Positions 14,301 through 25,270 of a stretch of DNA of 64,000 nt are shown here, piece after piece. The notes beneath the pieces were generated by a model. The model had not been told where the DNA came from and did not search any database. It saw only the letters and a program-made list of their open reading frames with translations. Source of the DNA: Hyparrhenia diplandra (lineage: Eukaryota; Streptophyta; Magnoliopsida; Poales; Poaceae); contig JADLZK010009023.1 in assembly GCA_015847255.1 (NCBI GenBank), positions 372,001 to 436,000 of the forward strand. Reading direction: 5' to 3'. How positions within the stretch are numbered: the stretch's first letter is position 1; every line of letters begins with the position of its first letter. Made by a program: the position numbers and the translations under genes.

Positions 14301-14543
14301 TGCCACCGAAAGCAAATTGTACTTCAAGATATCAACTAGTGCCACATTTGATAGTGTCAAGTCATTGGTTATTGCAATCTTGCCTACACCTTGAATCTTG
14401 CCACTTTTGCTATCACCAAATGTAATAGGCTTGCCATTGTCTTGAGTTGAATCAATAGTGTTGAACTTCCTTGCATCACCGGTCATATGTTGAGTGCACC
14501 CACTATCAAGAATCCAATGGTTGCCCCCAATCTTGTAATTCAC
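11360..14543 (-). pseudogene. Copia pol: protease, integrase, RT, RNase H (frameshifted)
   Basis: The main frame (11673-14543, 956 codons) opens in the protease, where WILDSGCTQHMTGD carries the aspartic DSG. Next comes the integrase zinc finger (HRRLGH, then CSACQAGK) and the catalytic core, with IDLFGPT, VRSDNGSEF and the glutamate in NGLVERKNRT. The reverse transcriptase has KWVFKNKQDEDG and the active-site IYVDDIIFGST. The RNase H region starts at ASRPDVMFSVG and STAEA. The frame is lost near 11675 and the rest of RNase H (LLWMRSTLKDYG, CDNESACKM, TKHIDIRHHF) continues in another frame to 11360. The frame start is not an ATG; in this family pol is made as part of a polyprotein. Confidence 0.93.
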
Positions 14544-14554
14544 CTACAAGGGAA

Positions 14555-15450
14555 TCAATAATATTTAGGTACCCATTTGCCTTTGGGTCCTTGGAGGTTA
14601 GCAACCAAAGCCTTTGGTACCCAAATTGCCTTCTTCTTTGGGCCAACAATGGGTGTACCAATGAACCTTGCCTTGACACCCTTCTCACCCTTGGTAAGTA
14701 AATAACAAGAATCATAAGATATGGAATGCACTTTCATTGATTTCTTGTTTATGTTCATTTTAGCACATTTATGCTCTTGATGCCCCACTTGCTTGCATCT
14801 ATTGCAATAAGCACCATTGCTCTTCACAAAGCTAGGCTTTGGAGTAGCAAAGGCCTTCTTGCCTTTCTTGGGGACATAGCCTAAGCCTTCCTTGTTAAGG
14901 GAAAAACCGTTGGCTACCCAAGCACTTTTAGCAAGCGGGCATCCCCACCATATGCCTTACCTAAGGCGTGGGTAAGCTCATCCACCTCTCTTTGAGAGTC
15001 TCATTCTCAAATTTTAGTGATGAATCTAAAATCACTCCATCACTACTAGTAGAGCTTGAGTGGGTTGATGTGGATGTGGAAGGAATAGATGGTTCTTCAA
15101 CATCAACCACAAAGGGTTCATCTATGATGTCACATGTTGAACCAACATCCTTCTTGATGATTGAGCAAGCTCTATCATTCTTCTCTAAGAGCAAGGCATG
15201 GGCTTTTTTTGAAGCCTTGTGTGAGCTAGCTCCAATTCCCCATGGTCTTCCTTTTTTAGACCCTCATGGGTGGCCTCTAGCTCCCTAAAGTTTTGCTCAA
15301 GAGTTTTTACACTCTTTTGCAAAGCCTTACATTCCTTGTCCTTAGTCTTAAGCATGATATAAGTTTGCTTAAGCATCTCAAGGAGATCATCTCTAGTGGG
15401 TTCATCATCATCATCATCTTCACTACCACTATCATATTTTACTTCATTAT
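14555..15450 (-). pseudogene. Copia gag-pol spacer: second zinc knuckle and coiled coil
   Basis: Broken frames lie between gag and protease. At 14555-14827 there is a CCHC knuckle, CNRCKQVGHQEHKC, followed by basic sequence with KKKAIWVPK. At 15185-15376 lies a helix-rich segment (TLEQNFRELEATHEG) that looks like a coiled coil, preceded by an acidic DDDDDE run near 15405. At 14961-15194 there is a Ser/Thr-rich stretch (PSTSTSTHSSSTSS). At least three frame changes separate these pieces. Their role is unknown; such spacers are common in SIRE-type elements. Confidence 0.75.
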
Positions 15451-15452
15451 CG

Positions 15453-16619
15453 CTAGTTCATCATGCTCATGCAATGATAACTTAGTGGCCTTAGCCATGA
15501 AGCATGAAGGTGATGAGCGAAGAGGGATGATGTCTTGTGTTGGCCAATTGCACTCATGGCCTTGGGCTTCTCTTCCTCTTCATTGGATGAGCCATCACTA
15601 TCCCAAGAGCAAACAAATGCCCCATCATTTGTCTTCTTGAATGTCATTGATTTGCTCTTCTTGTTGGTCTTGCCACCCTTGTTTGCCTTGTGCATCTCCT
15701 TCTCTTTCTTGATTGGGCAATCGGCAAGGATGTGATAAGGGCTATCACACTCAAAGCACTTTCTTGCCTCTTCATTGCCCTTTGATGAATCATTTCTTCT
15801 TCTAGAGCCTTGGCCAAACTTCTTGCCCTTCAAAACCTTGTTGAAGTTCTTCACAAACATGGCAAACTCTTGATCAATCTCATCAAGATTGACTTCCTCA
15901 TTGTCTTCCTCTTGAGCCTTGGACTTGCCCTTGGCCTTGGATGAGGTGGTGGCGGCCTTGAATGCCACAACCTTCTTGTTCTTGTCATCCTCCTTCTCAA
16001 CTTCATCTTCCATGCCATCAACTTGCTCATCGGTTAGCACCTCTCCAAGCAAGTCACTAGGTGTCATTGTGTCCAATGCACCTCTAAAGAGTATCTTTCT
16101 CAACATGGCAAATCTCTTAGGCAAGCACATCAAGAATTTGTGCCCAAAGTCTCTATCCAATGTCTTCACTCCTAATGCCTTGAGGTCATTGACAATCACT
16201 TGGAGCCTATGGAATGTCTCCGAAATGGTCTCATCCTTCTTCATCTTGAAATTCTCAAATTCACTCTTGAGAACATATAATTTGGCACTTTTCACCACCT
16301 TTGTGCCCTCATAGGTCTCACACAACTCCTCCCAAACCTCGCTTACCTTCTCAAGGTCTTTGATGCCTTCAAACATCTTGACATCCATGCCATTATACAA
16401 TGTGTTCAATGCCATGGTGTTGCATTGTTTGTTGATCTTGTCGGTGTTGGTGAGGTTGGTAGGATCTAGGATGACAAAATCCTTCTCGGTCACCTCCCAT
16501 ACTTGGTCATTGATTGATCCCAAGTACATTCTCATACACCTCTTCCAATATTCAAAATTCTTGATCCCATCAAAGAAAGGAGGCTTTCCCCCAACATTGT
16601 TGAACACAATGGTTGCCAT
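15453..16619 (-). pseudogene. Copia gag (nucleocapsid) frame, frameshifted at its end
   Basis: The start ATG at 16619 opens MATIVFNNVGGKPPFFDG and EYWKRCMRMYL, the start of a UBN2/DUF4219-type gag. A CCHC zinc knuckle, CFECDSPYHILADCP, lies near residues 288-302, preceded by a basic stretch. The frame continues to about residue 365 with an acidic tail and then shifts: the expected reading AKATKLSLHEHDELA is found in a neighbouring frame near 15480-15520. The start lies about 45 bases inside the primer-binding site. Gag packages the element's RNA in cytoplasmic particles. Confidence 0.9.
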
Positions 16620-16661
16620 ACTATCACACCAAGGTTGTTAAGCCTTCAAATATGGTGAACA

Positions 16662-16675
16662 CGGCTCCGATACCA
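16662..16675 (-). other. Primer-binding site of the copia element
   Basis: On the minus strand TGGTATCGGAGCCG follows the LTR end TTACA by two bases. It matches the 3' end of plant initiator tRNA-Met (TGGTATCAGAGC) with one difference, so reverse transcription is expected to be primed by that tRNA. Confidence 0.88.
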
Positions 16676-16677
16676 CT

Positions 16678-18497
16678 TGTAAGGTCCTAGATGGCTAGAG
16701 GGGGGTGGATAGCCTATAAAAATTTTCTACAAGCTCAACTAAACAAACCGATTAGTATAAAACACGGCGTAAAGCGGTTTGCACTAGCTCTAATGGTCAA
16801 GCAAGCCTTCTAGTGACAAGACTAAATAATTCTATGATCTCTAGAGCACACAAGGTCTATGTCACTACTCTAGCTAATGAGCAATCCTAGTATGGTCCTT
16901 ATGCTAGCAAGAACAACCTACACAAGCAAATGCTAGCTCTCTACTCAAAGTAAACTAGGAAAGTAATTGCAAGAGTGAGAAGCTTGTTATACCGACTTGA
17001 AGAGGATGTCAACCAATCACCGGGAACAAGATGAACAATCAATCACACGAAGGTGATGATCCACAAGCCGAGACAATGAACAAGTCGATTTGTTCACCCG
17101 GAGTTCACTTGTACACCGACAAGCTACTCTCCGGTTGTGCCGACCAACACAAGGATGGTGTTTGAGCTAGGCGGTGCCCTTGCTAGCCTCAACACACCAC
17201 TCAACAAGTGTGGTACCCAAGACACGAGTAATGTATTCCTTGCACTTTGTCTTCCTGACGAGGAGTGCGTAATCCTCTCACGAATCAACCGGAGGTGGCC
17301 AAGAAACAATCACCTCTTCTTGCCAACAACTCCACCACTTCACCAAGCCGGCTAGGAGCGGTGCCTCCAAGAGTAACGGAAATCAACCGTCACAACACGA
17401 TCCCCAAGTGCCTCTAGATGAAAGAACTCGATGCAATGCACTTGGATCACTCTTCTCTCAAGAATGAAGCTCAAATCAAGAATGAGAGAGGAGGGAGGCT
17501 TGCTTGCTTGCTCAAAGATGTTAGGAGTGATTCAAATGACCAAGAGAGAGAGTAAGAGGCAGCCAAGGGGGTATAAATAGGCTCCACCTAAAAATGGAGC
17601 CGTTGGGGAGAAACATGCAATTCCTGCGGGCTGACCGGACGCGCCGACCGGACTCATGCATGAGTCCGGTCGATGAGTCCGGTCACTACCGACAAACCCA
17701 ACAAGCCAAAATTAGAACCCCTGCGCATGCGTCCGGTCAAGCTTCCGGTGCATGCGTCCGGTCACTCCCCGAGAGCAACCCCGAAAACATGCTCTCTGTT
17801 ATTTTTGACCGGAACCACTCACCGGAGCGACCGATCGGTTCTGCATGCTTCCGGTCATGCTTCCGGTGCATGCGTCCGGTCACTCCCCGAAATAGACCAC
17901 GAAAACATGCTCTCTCGCGGACGCACCCACCGGAGCTTCCGGTCACTTTTGCATGCTTCGGTCGGTGAGTCCGGCCGCCATCCGAGCCGCGAATTTTCGT
18001 CGTTTCATCGCCGTTCCTTCGCCTTTGCTCCAAACCGACTTACGTCACTTGTTTCTTGTTGCCGACACGCCGAAGAACACCCCCGACACCATGTGTTAGC
18101 ATTTTCAAAACCATTTCCGACAAGGACGGAGTTAGCACTTTAGGTTAGAATGCATGCATATGAGACTTGAACCTAAAGGCACGTGAGGATCGATATGTAC
18201 GAAAGTTTTCCCCTCTTTATAGTACGGCTTATCGATCCTATAATCACCCACACCCTCTATGGTGTCTTGGGTGTGAAAACAAAAGCCATATGGTTATACC
18301 TTTGCCTTGGGACCTTTGTTCTCCGAAACTCCACCGAGTTGCATGCTTGATCACCTTTTGGATCACCTCGATCCATCCTCCATGATCACCATGCACCAAC
18401 TTCGGCACGACCAATCTCCAATCATGTCACACACTTAGCATTGAGAGATTAGTCTTTAGGTGTCACTAATTAGCCAAAACCAAACAAGAGATCTTCA
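16678..18497 (-). repeat. 5' LTR of the copia element
   Basis: This is the direct repeat of 8453-10259, slightly longer at 1820 bp. The minus-strand TATAAAG lies at 18221-18215. The CCGGTC motif cluster lies at 17620-17980, in fuller form than in the other LTR. The GTGGA target duplication follows at 18498. Confidence 0.93.
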
Positions 18498-18815
18498 GTG
18501 GATCAACCTGTGTGTTACACTAGTACCGATTCGATTTTGCGAGCACGGGCCTAATCTTTTCCGTGGCAGGCACATTTCCCACCCGCCACGGAAAGGATCA
18601 GGCCTGTGCGCGGGTGCCGGGGGCAGTGGCGGGCGCATGGATATGACATACACCCCGTGCTTGTCCATTTCAAAGTCAACTGCAATAGCTTATAAAATGG
18701 CTAGGCCATGCTCCTAACTTCACTATCATAGTTCTACAATGCAAGTGCACGACCTTATCCTTGCCACACATGCATGGTATGAGTTACTAGTTTAGGAATG
18801 AAAGGCAGTCAGGAT

Positions 18816-19035
18816 TCTTCTTTTTTCTCCTGGTTAGATCATTTTGTTTCTGTTCTTGTCTTAGTCCTAATCCTAGGTCCAGTTTCCCTTTTGTTGTTGC
18901 CCTATTGTGGTAGTCTACAAGGCTCTAGTTTAGCTGTTTTTTTCCTTCTAGTCGTTTTAGTTGTTCGGTTTATACTGTTCCCTATGAAAATGAAAAATAC
19001 TAGTAAGGCGCTCCCTGCTTTGCTTTTCAAAAAAA
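18816..19035 (+). mobile_element. 5'-truncated LINE-like retroposon with poly-A tail
   Basis: A 220-bp insert ends in a run of ten or more A and is flanked by a perfect 15-bp duplication AAAGGCAGTCAGGAT (18801-18815 and 19036-19050). The empty site survives in block A at 2560-2574. The insert is T-rich, without coding sequence, like the 3' UTR of a LINE. The long target duplication and poly-A tail show target-primed reverse transcription. Confidence 0.85.
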
Positions 19036-20227
19036 AAAGGCAGTCAGGATCAAGGTATTGACGACATTCTGAGCATCGGCACGAGGTACAGGCATGCTCT
19101 TGCCTTGCCTCGCGCTTGTCGAGGTTACCTGTTTCCACCTTGCCGTCTCAATAAACAAATCAGCAAAATGAGTGTGGACGCCAGACAAATCGAACTCCCA
19201 TAGTAGAAATGGAAAGCTGGACTCCAATCAAACCCAAGACTGTAAACCACCATTGTTGAATCGGGCTCCATACAGCCATGTACGGAATCGCTGGCCCCTG
19301 TCCTGAATCAGCCCCCTCTGTTGGTTCAACGTTCCTGGTGTTGAATTGACCTCCAGCTCAACAGGTTTGGAATATAGCTTTCCCATCAGGCTACGCGAGC
19401 TATGGCGAGGCGAGCGGCAGCAAAGCTACCAAGCATGCCCTACATTTCCAACAGAATGTCAAGTTTACACCTGGGGATGCTAGGCTTGCAATTCAGGGTG
19501 GTCTTATTCAATTATGATGCATATATTAAAATTTGATGCATATATTAAAACTACACATTGCGGTGGATGGTTTCTACTTTCTAGTTGTTTTGAATTTTAG
19601 CTATAGGTGGTTTCTGTATTTTGATTCCCCTTATATACCAAGTTTAAACATGGGACCTAGGTGCTCAAGCTTATCAAAATACACAGTATGGATTGAGCCA
19701 TTAAAAGGAGTTGCACAAAATAGGCTAAAAGCTATTTTTTTTTTTTGAAAGGGTAACCTAAAAGTTAATATTGACCTCCCATTAGAAGACACTTTACTAT
19801 TACTAGAAAATATGCATGCTGCAACACGAAAAAAAAAACTCCTAGCACGGCATACTAAGAACAAACAAACATTGTGTAAAATATCTTTTCTAGGAATTAT
19901 GCATCCATATTGTTGGTAATAATATTTAGGAAAATTTTGCTTAGGGAGATTAACATTCTCATGTGTAAGATTTTAATACACTCAACACTCTACCACTCTT
20001 AAATATGCTCAGTACTATCATGTAAACACACGTCTTTGCTTGTGGACACAACATTCGTTACAATAGTTATTTATCCAATATTTGGAGATGGGGGCATGAA
20101 ATGTCTCTTTTAGCCCTCCATTATAATGTCTTCTTCCTCCTCTCACCTTTCTCTTCTACGTGCGGCTTTCCGCCTGTCTTGTTCATACTTTCTTCTTTCA
20201 CACGTCCTAGTGAGCCACCTGCATGGG

Positions 20228-20378
20228 GCCACCGCGCGCTATGCTCGACATGACCACAAACGCCATGGCCATGGCCAAGATCTGCCTCGCCGCCAAGGAG
20301 GACCCCGAGATCAGGACACCACTTGGCCTCCTTGCCGCAAAGTTTCAGCAACCGGCACTCAAGGGCATGGATTCCAGG
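20228..20378 (+). pseudogene. Unidentified exon-like fragment
   Basis: An ATG-led frame encodes about 50 residues including AKICLAAKEDPEIRTPLG and AAKFQQPALKGMD. It ends at CCAG followed by GTATGAAT, a good splice-donor context. The last 18 coding bases recur at the very start of the window (GGGCATGGATTCCA), so the same exon end was carried by the block duplication. No downstream exon was found because the CACTA element begins 22 bases later. I do not recognise the family. It may be a remnant of the host gene that seeded the duplicated blocks. Confidence 0.35.
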
Positions 20379-20400
20379 TATGAATGTACCGGCACCTCTC

Positions 20401-21239
20401 CACTACTACAAAATTGATTTTACGTGGTGTTCGATTTTATTTTCCGTGGCGGGCATTTGAGAAACCGCAACGGAAAATAGGTGTCTGGCACCCCCTCCGG
20501 CCAGGAAAAACCGCCGCCCGCGGTTAATCCGTGGCGGTTTTTGTAATAAGCCCGCCACGTAAAATGAAGCCCAATCCATCGGCCCAAAGCCCATTTTAAT
20601 GACACGAATATATATACCACACGTTAGGGTTACAATCACTTCACGGCCCATCCCGTCTCTTCACTTCTCCCATTCCGTGCCTTCACTTCGGCGCCAAGCG
20701 CCAACACCACGCCGGCCCTCTCTCTCCCGGACGGCGAGCACGACCCACCACGCCCGGCCCTCCCTCTCCCTCTCCTTCCCCAGACCGGCGGCGCGCCTAC
20801 ACCCACGCCAGCGCCGCGCCTGGCGAATCAGCGCCTACACCACGGCGGCGGCGGCGGATCCGGCGGCACTGGCGGGCGTGGCAGCGATGGCGGTCAGCGG
20901 CGGCGGATCGGCAGCAGATCTAGCGGTGGATCGAGTGGAAGCGGGGCGGCGGCGATCGAGCGGCGCCATCCGGACGGGCGGATGGAGCGCATGGGCGGAT
21001 GGAAGCGAGCGGTGGCGGACCCTCGCGGCGCGACGGCGGATCGGCCCGCCACGGAAGCCCGGGGCCCGTTAGGGTTTCTCGGATTTTTCTTTTTTCTTTT
21101 TTTATTCATTAACCGTGGCGGGCATTTTGTCGCCACGAAAATAAATCCATTTTCCGTGACCCTCCGTCCGTGGCGGACAAAATGCCCGCCCGCGGAAAAT
21201 GTTTTTGTCCGCCCGCGGTTAATCGTTTATGTAGTAGTG
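20401..21239. mobile_element. Non-autonomous CACTA element, 839 bp
   Basis: The left end CACTACTACAAAATTG and right end GTAGTAGTG are inverted, with a 3-bp target duplication CTC (20398-20400 and 21240-21242). Subterminal inverted motifs such as CCGTGGCGGGCATTT recur at both ends. The interior (20640-21070) is a GC-rich island beginning with TTAGGGTT and followed by proline/arginine-rich pseudo-frames. It contains no transposase and may have captured host promoter or 5' sequence. Removing the element restores the block A sequence at 31-50 exactly. Confidence 0.92.
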
Positions 21240-21535
21240 CTCATTACTATCAATTTCTCATGCGAAACAAACCTAGACCAAAACATTGTTTAAAAAAAAA
21301 AAAGATGTATTATGCACAATAGAACTGGGGAAGAGGCATTATAAATTAAACACGCTAGAAGGTCAGAGCCCAACTCCCTTTTTATCATTTTATCTATCTC
21401 TTCTCTCAGTCTCTCTGTACACATGGTTTGGCCATGGTAGGAAAGGAAGTTTCTACATATTTATAATCTGACGACCCTTGTTCATGATCAGAATCATATC
21501 ATATTATTATTATTTTGATCGATAGTATCTTTTAC
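21240..21535. repeat. Duplicated block C, part after the CACTA element
   Basis: It matches block A 38-290: ATTACTATCAATTTCTCA, GGGGAAGAGGCAT, CCAACTCCCTTTTT, and GGAAAGGAAGTTTCTACA with ATATTTATAA. A TA-rich GATCGAT junction leads into the GGGCCGTGCC-rich insert. No gene was recognised. Confidence 0.65.
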
Positions 21536-22035
21536 TAGAGCCGGGACTTGGGCCGTGCCATTTGAGGGCGGGTCATGGCATGGATTTTTTGGTACGACCG
21601 AAGCACGGCACAACCCTAAATATTTTGGGCCATGGCGCGACGACGGGCTACATGGCACGACCCGCATTTTCGGGTCGTGTGCTTGGGCCGCGACGATTAC
21701 CTAATGTGGCGCGCGCACACACTTTTATTACTCTACAATGTAATTTTATAGCATTTCTTGTGCTACCTCTCGTCTAATAATTAAATAGATTATAAAAATC
21801 ATTAAAACTACATTAAAATAGTATACACAAGATACATATTTTTTATATGATACCACAAAAAAAAGTAGTGGAGATATTTTGAGGGGGCCACGCTTGGGTC
21901 GGCACGACACCGGCGTGCCGGCGTGCCACGGCGCGTGCTTGGGCCGAAGAAAAAATTTGGCGTGCCATATCGGCCTTTGCCCGATGTGGTTCCTATTCAT
22001 AAAGGGCATGATCCGCGACACAAAGCATGAGAGGG
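21536..22035. mobile_element. Degenerate hAT-like element with GGGCCGTGCC/GGCACG motifs
   Basis: About 500 bp of GC-rich ends (CTTGGGCCGTGCC near 21548; GGCGTGCCATATCGGCC near 21959) flank an AT-rich core. Motifs of the GGCACG/CGTGCC type are repeated in both orientations. It sits where block C departs from block A. Terminal repeats are imperfect and no target duplication could be defined. Elements with this composition are common non-autonomous hATs in grasses; the assignment is tentative. Confidence 0.4.
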
Positions 22036-22162
22036 CGGGCCGTATAAGTCATATAAGAGCGGGACTCTTTTTTGGTGGGCCGGGTGTTTTGAAGCTTCGG
22101 CCAATTCGACGATTAGCTCCTCAAGTTCATCGTGGTGATTACGCACTCTTCGGCATAATAAG
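22036..22162. repeat. Duplicated block C, short piece before the solo LTR
   Basis: It matches block A 905-1028: AAGTCATATAAGA, TTTTGAAGCTTCG, TTCGGCATAATAAG. It ends at the ATAAG target duplication of the solo LTR and resumes at 25271. Confidence 0.7.
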
Positions 22163-25100
22163 TGTCGTACCGGTCTTAAGAACAAAAACCGGATACACAC
22201 CATATGTGAGCCGGGAAGTCAAATCTCACATATAGTTACAATTAAAGGAAATACCAAAACATAATGCTTAATATATAACAAACTTAATACAAAAAGATAA
22301 CCTCAAAGCGCGAACAACGAGAAAGACACTCCGATCTTGGGATGAAGCCTCGACACCACGAGGGACAAACCGACCGGTTGATCACAAGCCCCGACTCCTT
22401 CAAAACTCTAGAAATCTTGCAACATCCCGGTTTGAGTGGGAAATTGCAAGAGTGAGTCCATGTCGAACTCAAAGCAAATATAACATGGGGTTATGAGGCC
22501 AAAAAGCTAGACAACGGTTTATGCGGTAAGCATTTTAGTAGGTCAAATTTTAGCATTAATTAAGCAAGAAGTTATGCTTAAGCCCCAAATATTTCCACAT
22601 CATAATTAAAAGCAGGTCACAAGTCTCCATCATCATCTTCATCATCATCATCCGAACCAAATCCATCATCAACTTAAATCCATGTGTCAACATCATCCAG
22701 TGAACCACTATTCCTTGAGTTTTCCGGGCCGCTTGTGACCGTGAGCACTACTGTTATAACGGTTTTATACTGCTTGCGAGAGGTGTACACTTTCAGCGTG
22801 AGTCGTGCTTTCTAAATGCATGGGTTAATTAGGCCCAAACACAAGAAACCACTATGAAGCCTTTCAAAGGTTTTTCTAGGATCACATCAAGGCCGCTCAC
22901 GGATTCCATCTTAGACCGGCGGGATCCCCTTCCAAGGGGTGACTAACAAAACACCAACATGCACTGCCTTGGAAGGCCGTGGATCAAACCAAATCGAGCC
23001 CCACTTTTGCCTTTCGGGAACCTCAACAAGATAGAAAAGGTCCTTTGATCAACTAAAGCCGAGCCATGTAGCCCCCACGGTGCATCTTTGTAAGTCCCGG
23101 CTTTTGCCAAAGGATAAGTCCTTATGGAGAGCCAAGTGCATCATGTAAAAGCATGAGCTCTTGCCCTATGGTCCATGGTAAACATCATCTCATACAAACC
23201 ATTGTATATCTCATAGTCATCATTAGATCATGTTTATTAAAAGTTGAGCACTAGCAAAATACTACCCATATGCAAACATCCCCATGGGCAACAAGGTACA
23301 AGATAACAATAACTATATTATAATCTCTAAGTTTGTCAAGGAGGACACATGCATATGAATCATGATTATAAAATGTATAGGTAACAAGGATAGTCCCATG
23401 CTATACTTGCCTTAAACTGAGATTCCTTCTTATTTAATTCTTCAAAGAACTCCTGAGGATCCTGATCTTCAAATAATTCCTGATCTTCCACGAACTGTTC
23501 ACTGTCTACTAGATCACCAACTTCTCGTAGAACACCAATGCAAAGCTCACCGACTGAACATCGTCATAATTCACCACACAGGCATCCGAGCAATCATACA
23601 CGAAGCAACAATAGAACTATATTAGAACATTACACCAACAGTATGAAAACAATATAAAAGGTTTATAAAACAAATCTACGTCTCGCTACGAACACGCAGA
23701 CGCGAAGATCACGAAAATCGGAGCTAGAACGTGAAAATTATGAATTAAACAAGATTCAAAACACGGTTAACATCACTGCTAACGCGAAATTTACGTCGTT
23801 ACGAACCTAACGCAACTTGAACGGGTCAAAACGGATTTAAAAACGTGCAAGTTATGGCCAAAACAAGGTTTCTAGGGGCAAAACTGCGAGAACCAGGGGC
23901 TAGATCGCTATTAACTATAGCCGTCGAGGTCTAACTCGCAAAACCGACAAGTCAGGGGCTATTATCTAATTACTTTTGAACTGCGGTGGACTGTTTCGTA
24001 AAACAGAAATACTTCAGGTGTTTTTCTGTAAACCAGCTAGGGCTGACCGGCTATTGACCGCGCTGACGCGGTCTATGCTGACGTGGCGACGATGTGGCAT
24101 CTGCGTGGCGCTGACGGTGCGTGCACGTGGCGGCCACGTGGCCGATGACGGTGTCGGTTGACCGGTGTTGACCGGTATTCCAGATCTGATCTGGGCCGTC
24201 CAGACTTGATCGAACGGCAGGGAAAACGCCGGAAGGGTTGGGTCGCCGGAGTGGCGCTGGTCACGGCGGCGGGTCGCCGGAGTGCGGCGGCGCTCGCCGG
24301 AACGGCGCTCCAGGGGTCGGCTTAGCACGCGGAAAGCAGGGGCGTGGAGCGCTCGACCTCGCGAACGTGATGCGCGCGCTAGGCGCGGCGGAGAGCGGCT
24401 GGCGGCGCGATACGAGGCGGCGGCGCTGGTTAGCTACGGCGGCGGCGCCATTGCCCCGAGCAACGACGCAAAGAGAGGGAGAGGGCGGCCGCAAAGGGCA
24501 CCGACGGCTTCCTCACCTCGATGCAGACCTCAGACACCGGTTCGCGGCGGTGGAAACGCGACCACGAAGGAGATCGACGGTGGCGGCTCCGAGCTCTGAT
24601 GGCGGCGATTAGGTTAGGGTTTGGGCTCGGGACACCAGGTGGCGGCGCACTGCCCTAGGGCTCAAGGGGAGCGCGGCGCGGAGGGGCTGGCGCTTTATAG
24701 GCCGGCCATCCTCGATCCGTGCGCTGGAGGCGGGATCGGGCGGCGGCGAGCGCGTCCGCGCGATCCGGAGGTCGGGGACGACTCCCGTCCGCTGACGGGT
24801 GGGGCCGGCTGGCGTGCGGGGCCCGCGTGGCAGCGGCACAGGCGGGGGCAGGGCGAGCTGCTGCGCTGTTGATGCTGGGCTGCGGCTCCTGGCTAGCTGG
24901 GCCAAGCCCAAGGGCGAGCGTGGCACTCGGGAGGGAGCGGCCGGGCCGGCTGCTGCTACTGCAAGGCTGGACTGGGCCAAAAGCCAGGGAAGCAAAAGAA
25001 GAAAAGAAGAAAAGCCTTTTCTTTTATTTGAATTCCATTTCAAAATGCTTTTCAAAGACAATTTGAATTCTTTTTTCAATCAAACAAAAACCAAACATCC

Positions 25101-25270
25101 CAATGTAAAATTATACACCAGCATGCATGCCACACCAATGTTGCTAGCACCTATGATAAATTTTAATTTAATGAAAAATATTATCTTTCCTATATTTCAT
25201 GAGCACAAAAATTCGAAATAAATCATTTTAGCCCTATTTTTAAAAAATTGCAAAATTTGGGGGTGTGACA
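22163..25270 (-). mobile_element. Solo LTR, 3108 bp, same family as 4849-7929
   Basis: It starts TGTCGTACCG and ends GGGTGTGACA, flanked by a perfect 5-bp duplication ATAAG (22158-22162 and 25271-25275). The empty site is at 1024-1028 in block A. On the minus strand TATAAAG (about 24697-24691) lies about 580 bp from the TGTCACACCC end, followed by a leader with AACCCTAACC and CGCCGCC runs. This matches the layout of the 4849-7929 LTR. Segments such as the GTGAGCAC-TGTTATAA region (22740-22780) align with 5420-5450 of the other copy. No internal region is present. Confidence 0.82.

Larger units (their letters stand above)
8453..18497 (-). mobile_element. Full-length Ty1/copia retrotransposon (SIRE/Maximus-like)
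   Basis: Two direct LTRs (8453-10259 and 16678-18497) bracket an internal region coding on the minus strand. A 5-bp target duplication GTGGA lies at 8448-8452 and 18498-18502. The domain order gag, protease, integrase, RT, RNase H is that of Ty1/copia. A gag zinc knuckle, long LTRs of 1.8 kb, and a spacer with coiled-coil and acidic runs between gag and protease are typical of the SIRE/Opie/Maximus lineage. A primer-binding site matching initiator tRNA-Met and a polypurine tract are present. Several frameshifts break the polyprotein, so the copy is structurally complete but coding-defective. Block A retains the empty site near 2296-2300. Confidence 0.95.
18498..20400. repeat. Duplicated block B, third part, and spacer to block C
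   Basis: The sequence after the copia element matches 2296-2620 (GTGGATCAACCTGTGTGTTA; later TTTAGGAATG and GGCAGTCAGGAT; GCATCGGCAC). Two insertions relative to block A are visible: a short palindromic CCGTGGC/GCCACGG stretch at about 18529-18640, resembling ends of the local CACTA family, and the poly-A insert 18816-19035. From about 19090 to 20105 nothing was recognised beyond AT-rich sequence and one possible micro-insertion near 19732. An exon-like fragment lies at 20228-20378. Confidence 0.55.

Noticed and set aside
24014..25221. Several overlapping frames of 100-156 residues
   Set aside because: They are inside the second solo LTR; no motifs, and all frames are open together because of high GC.
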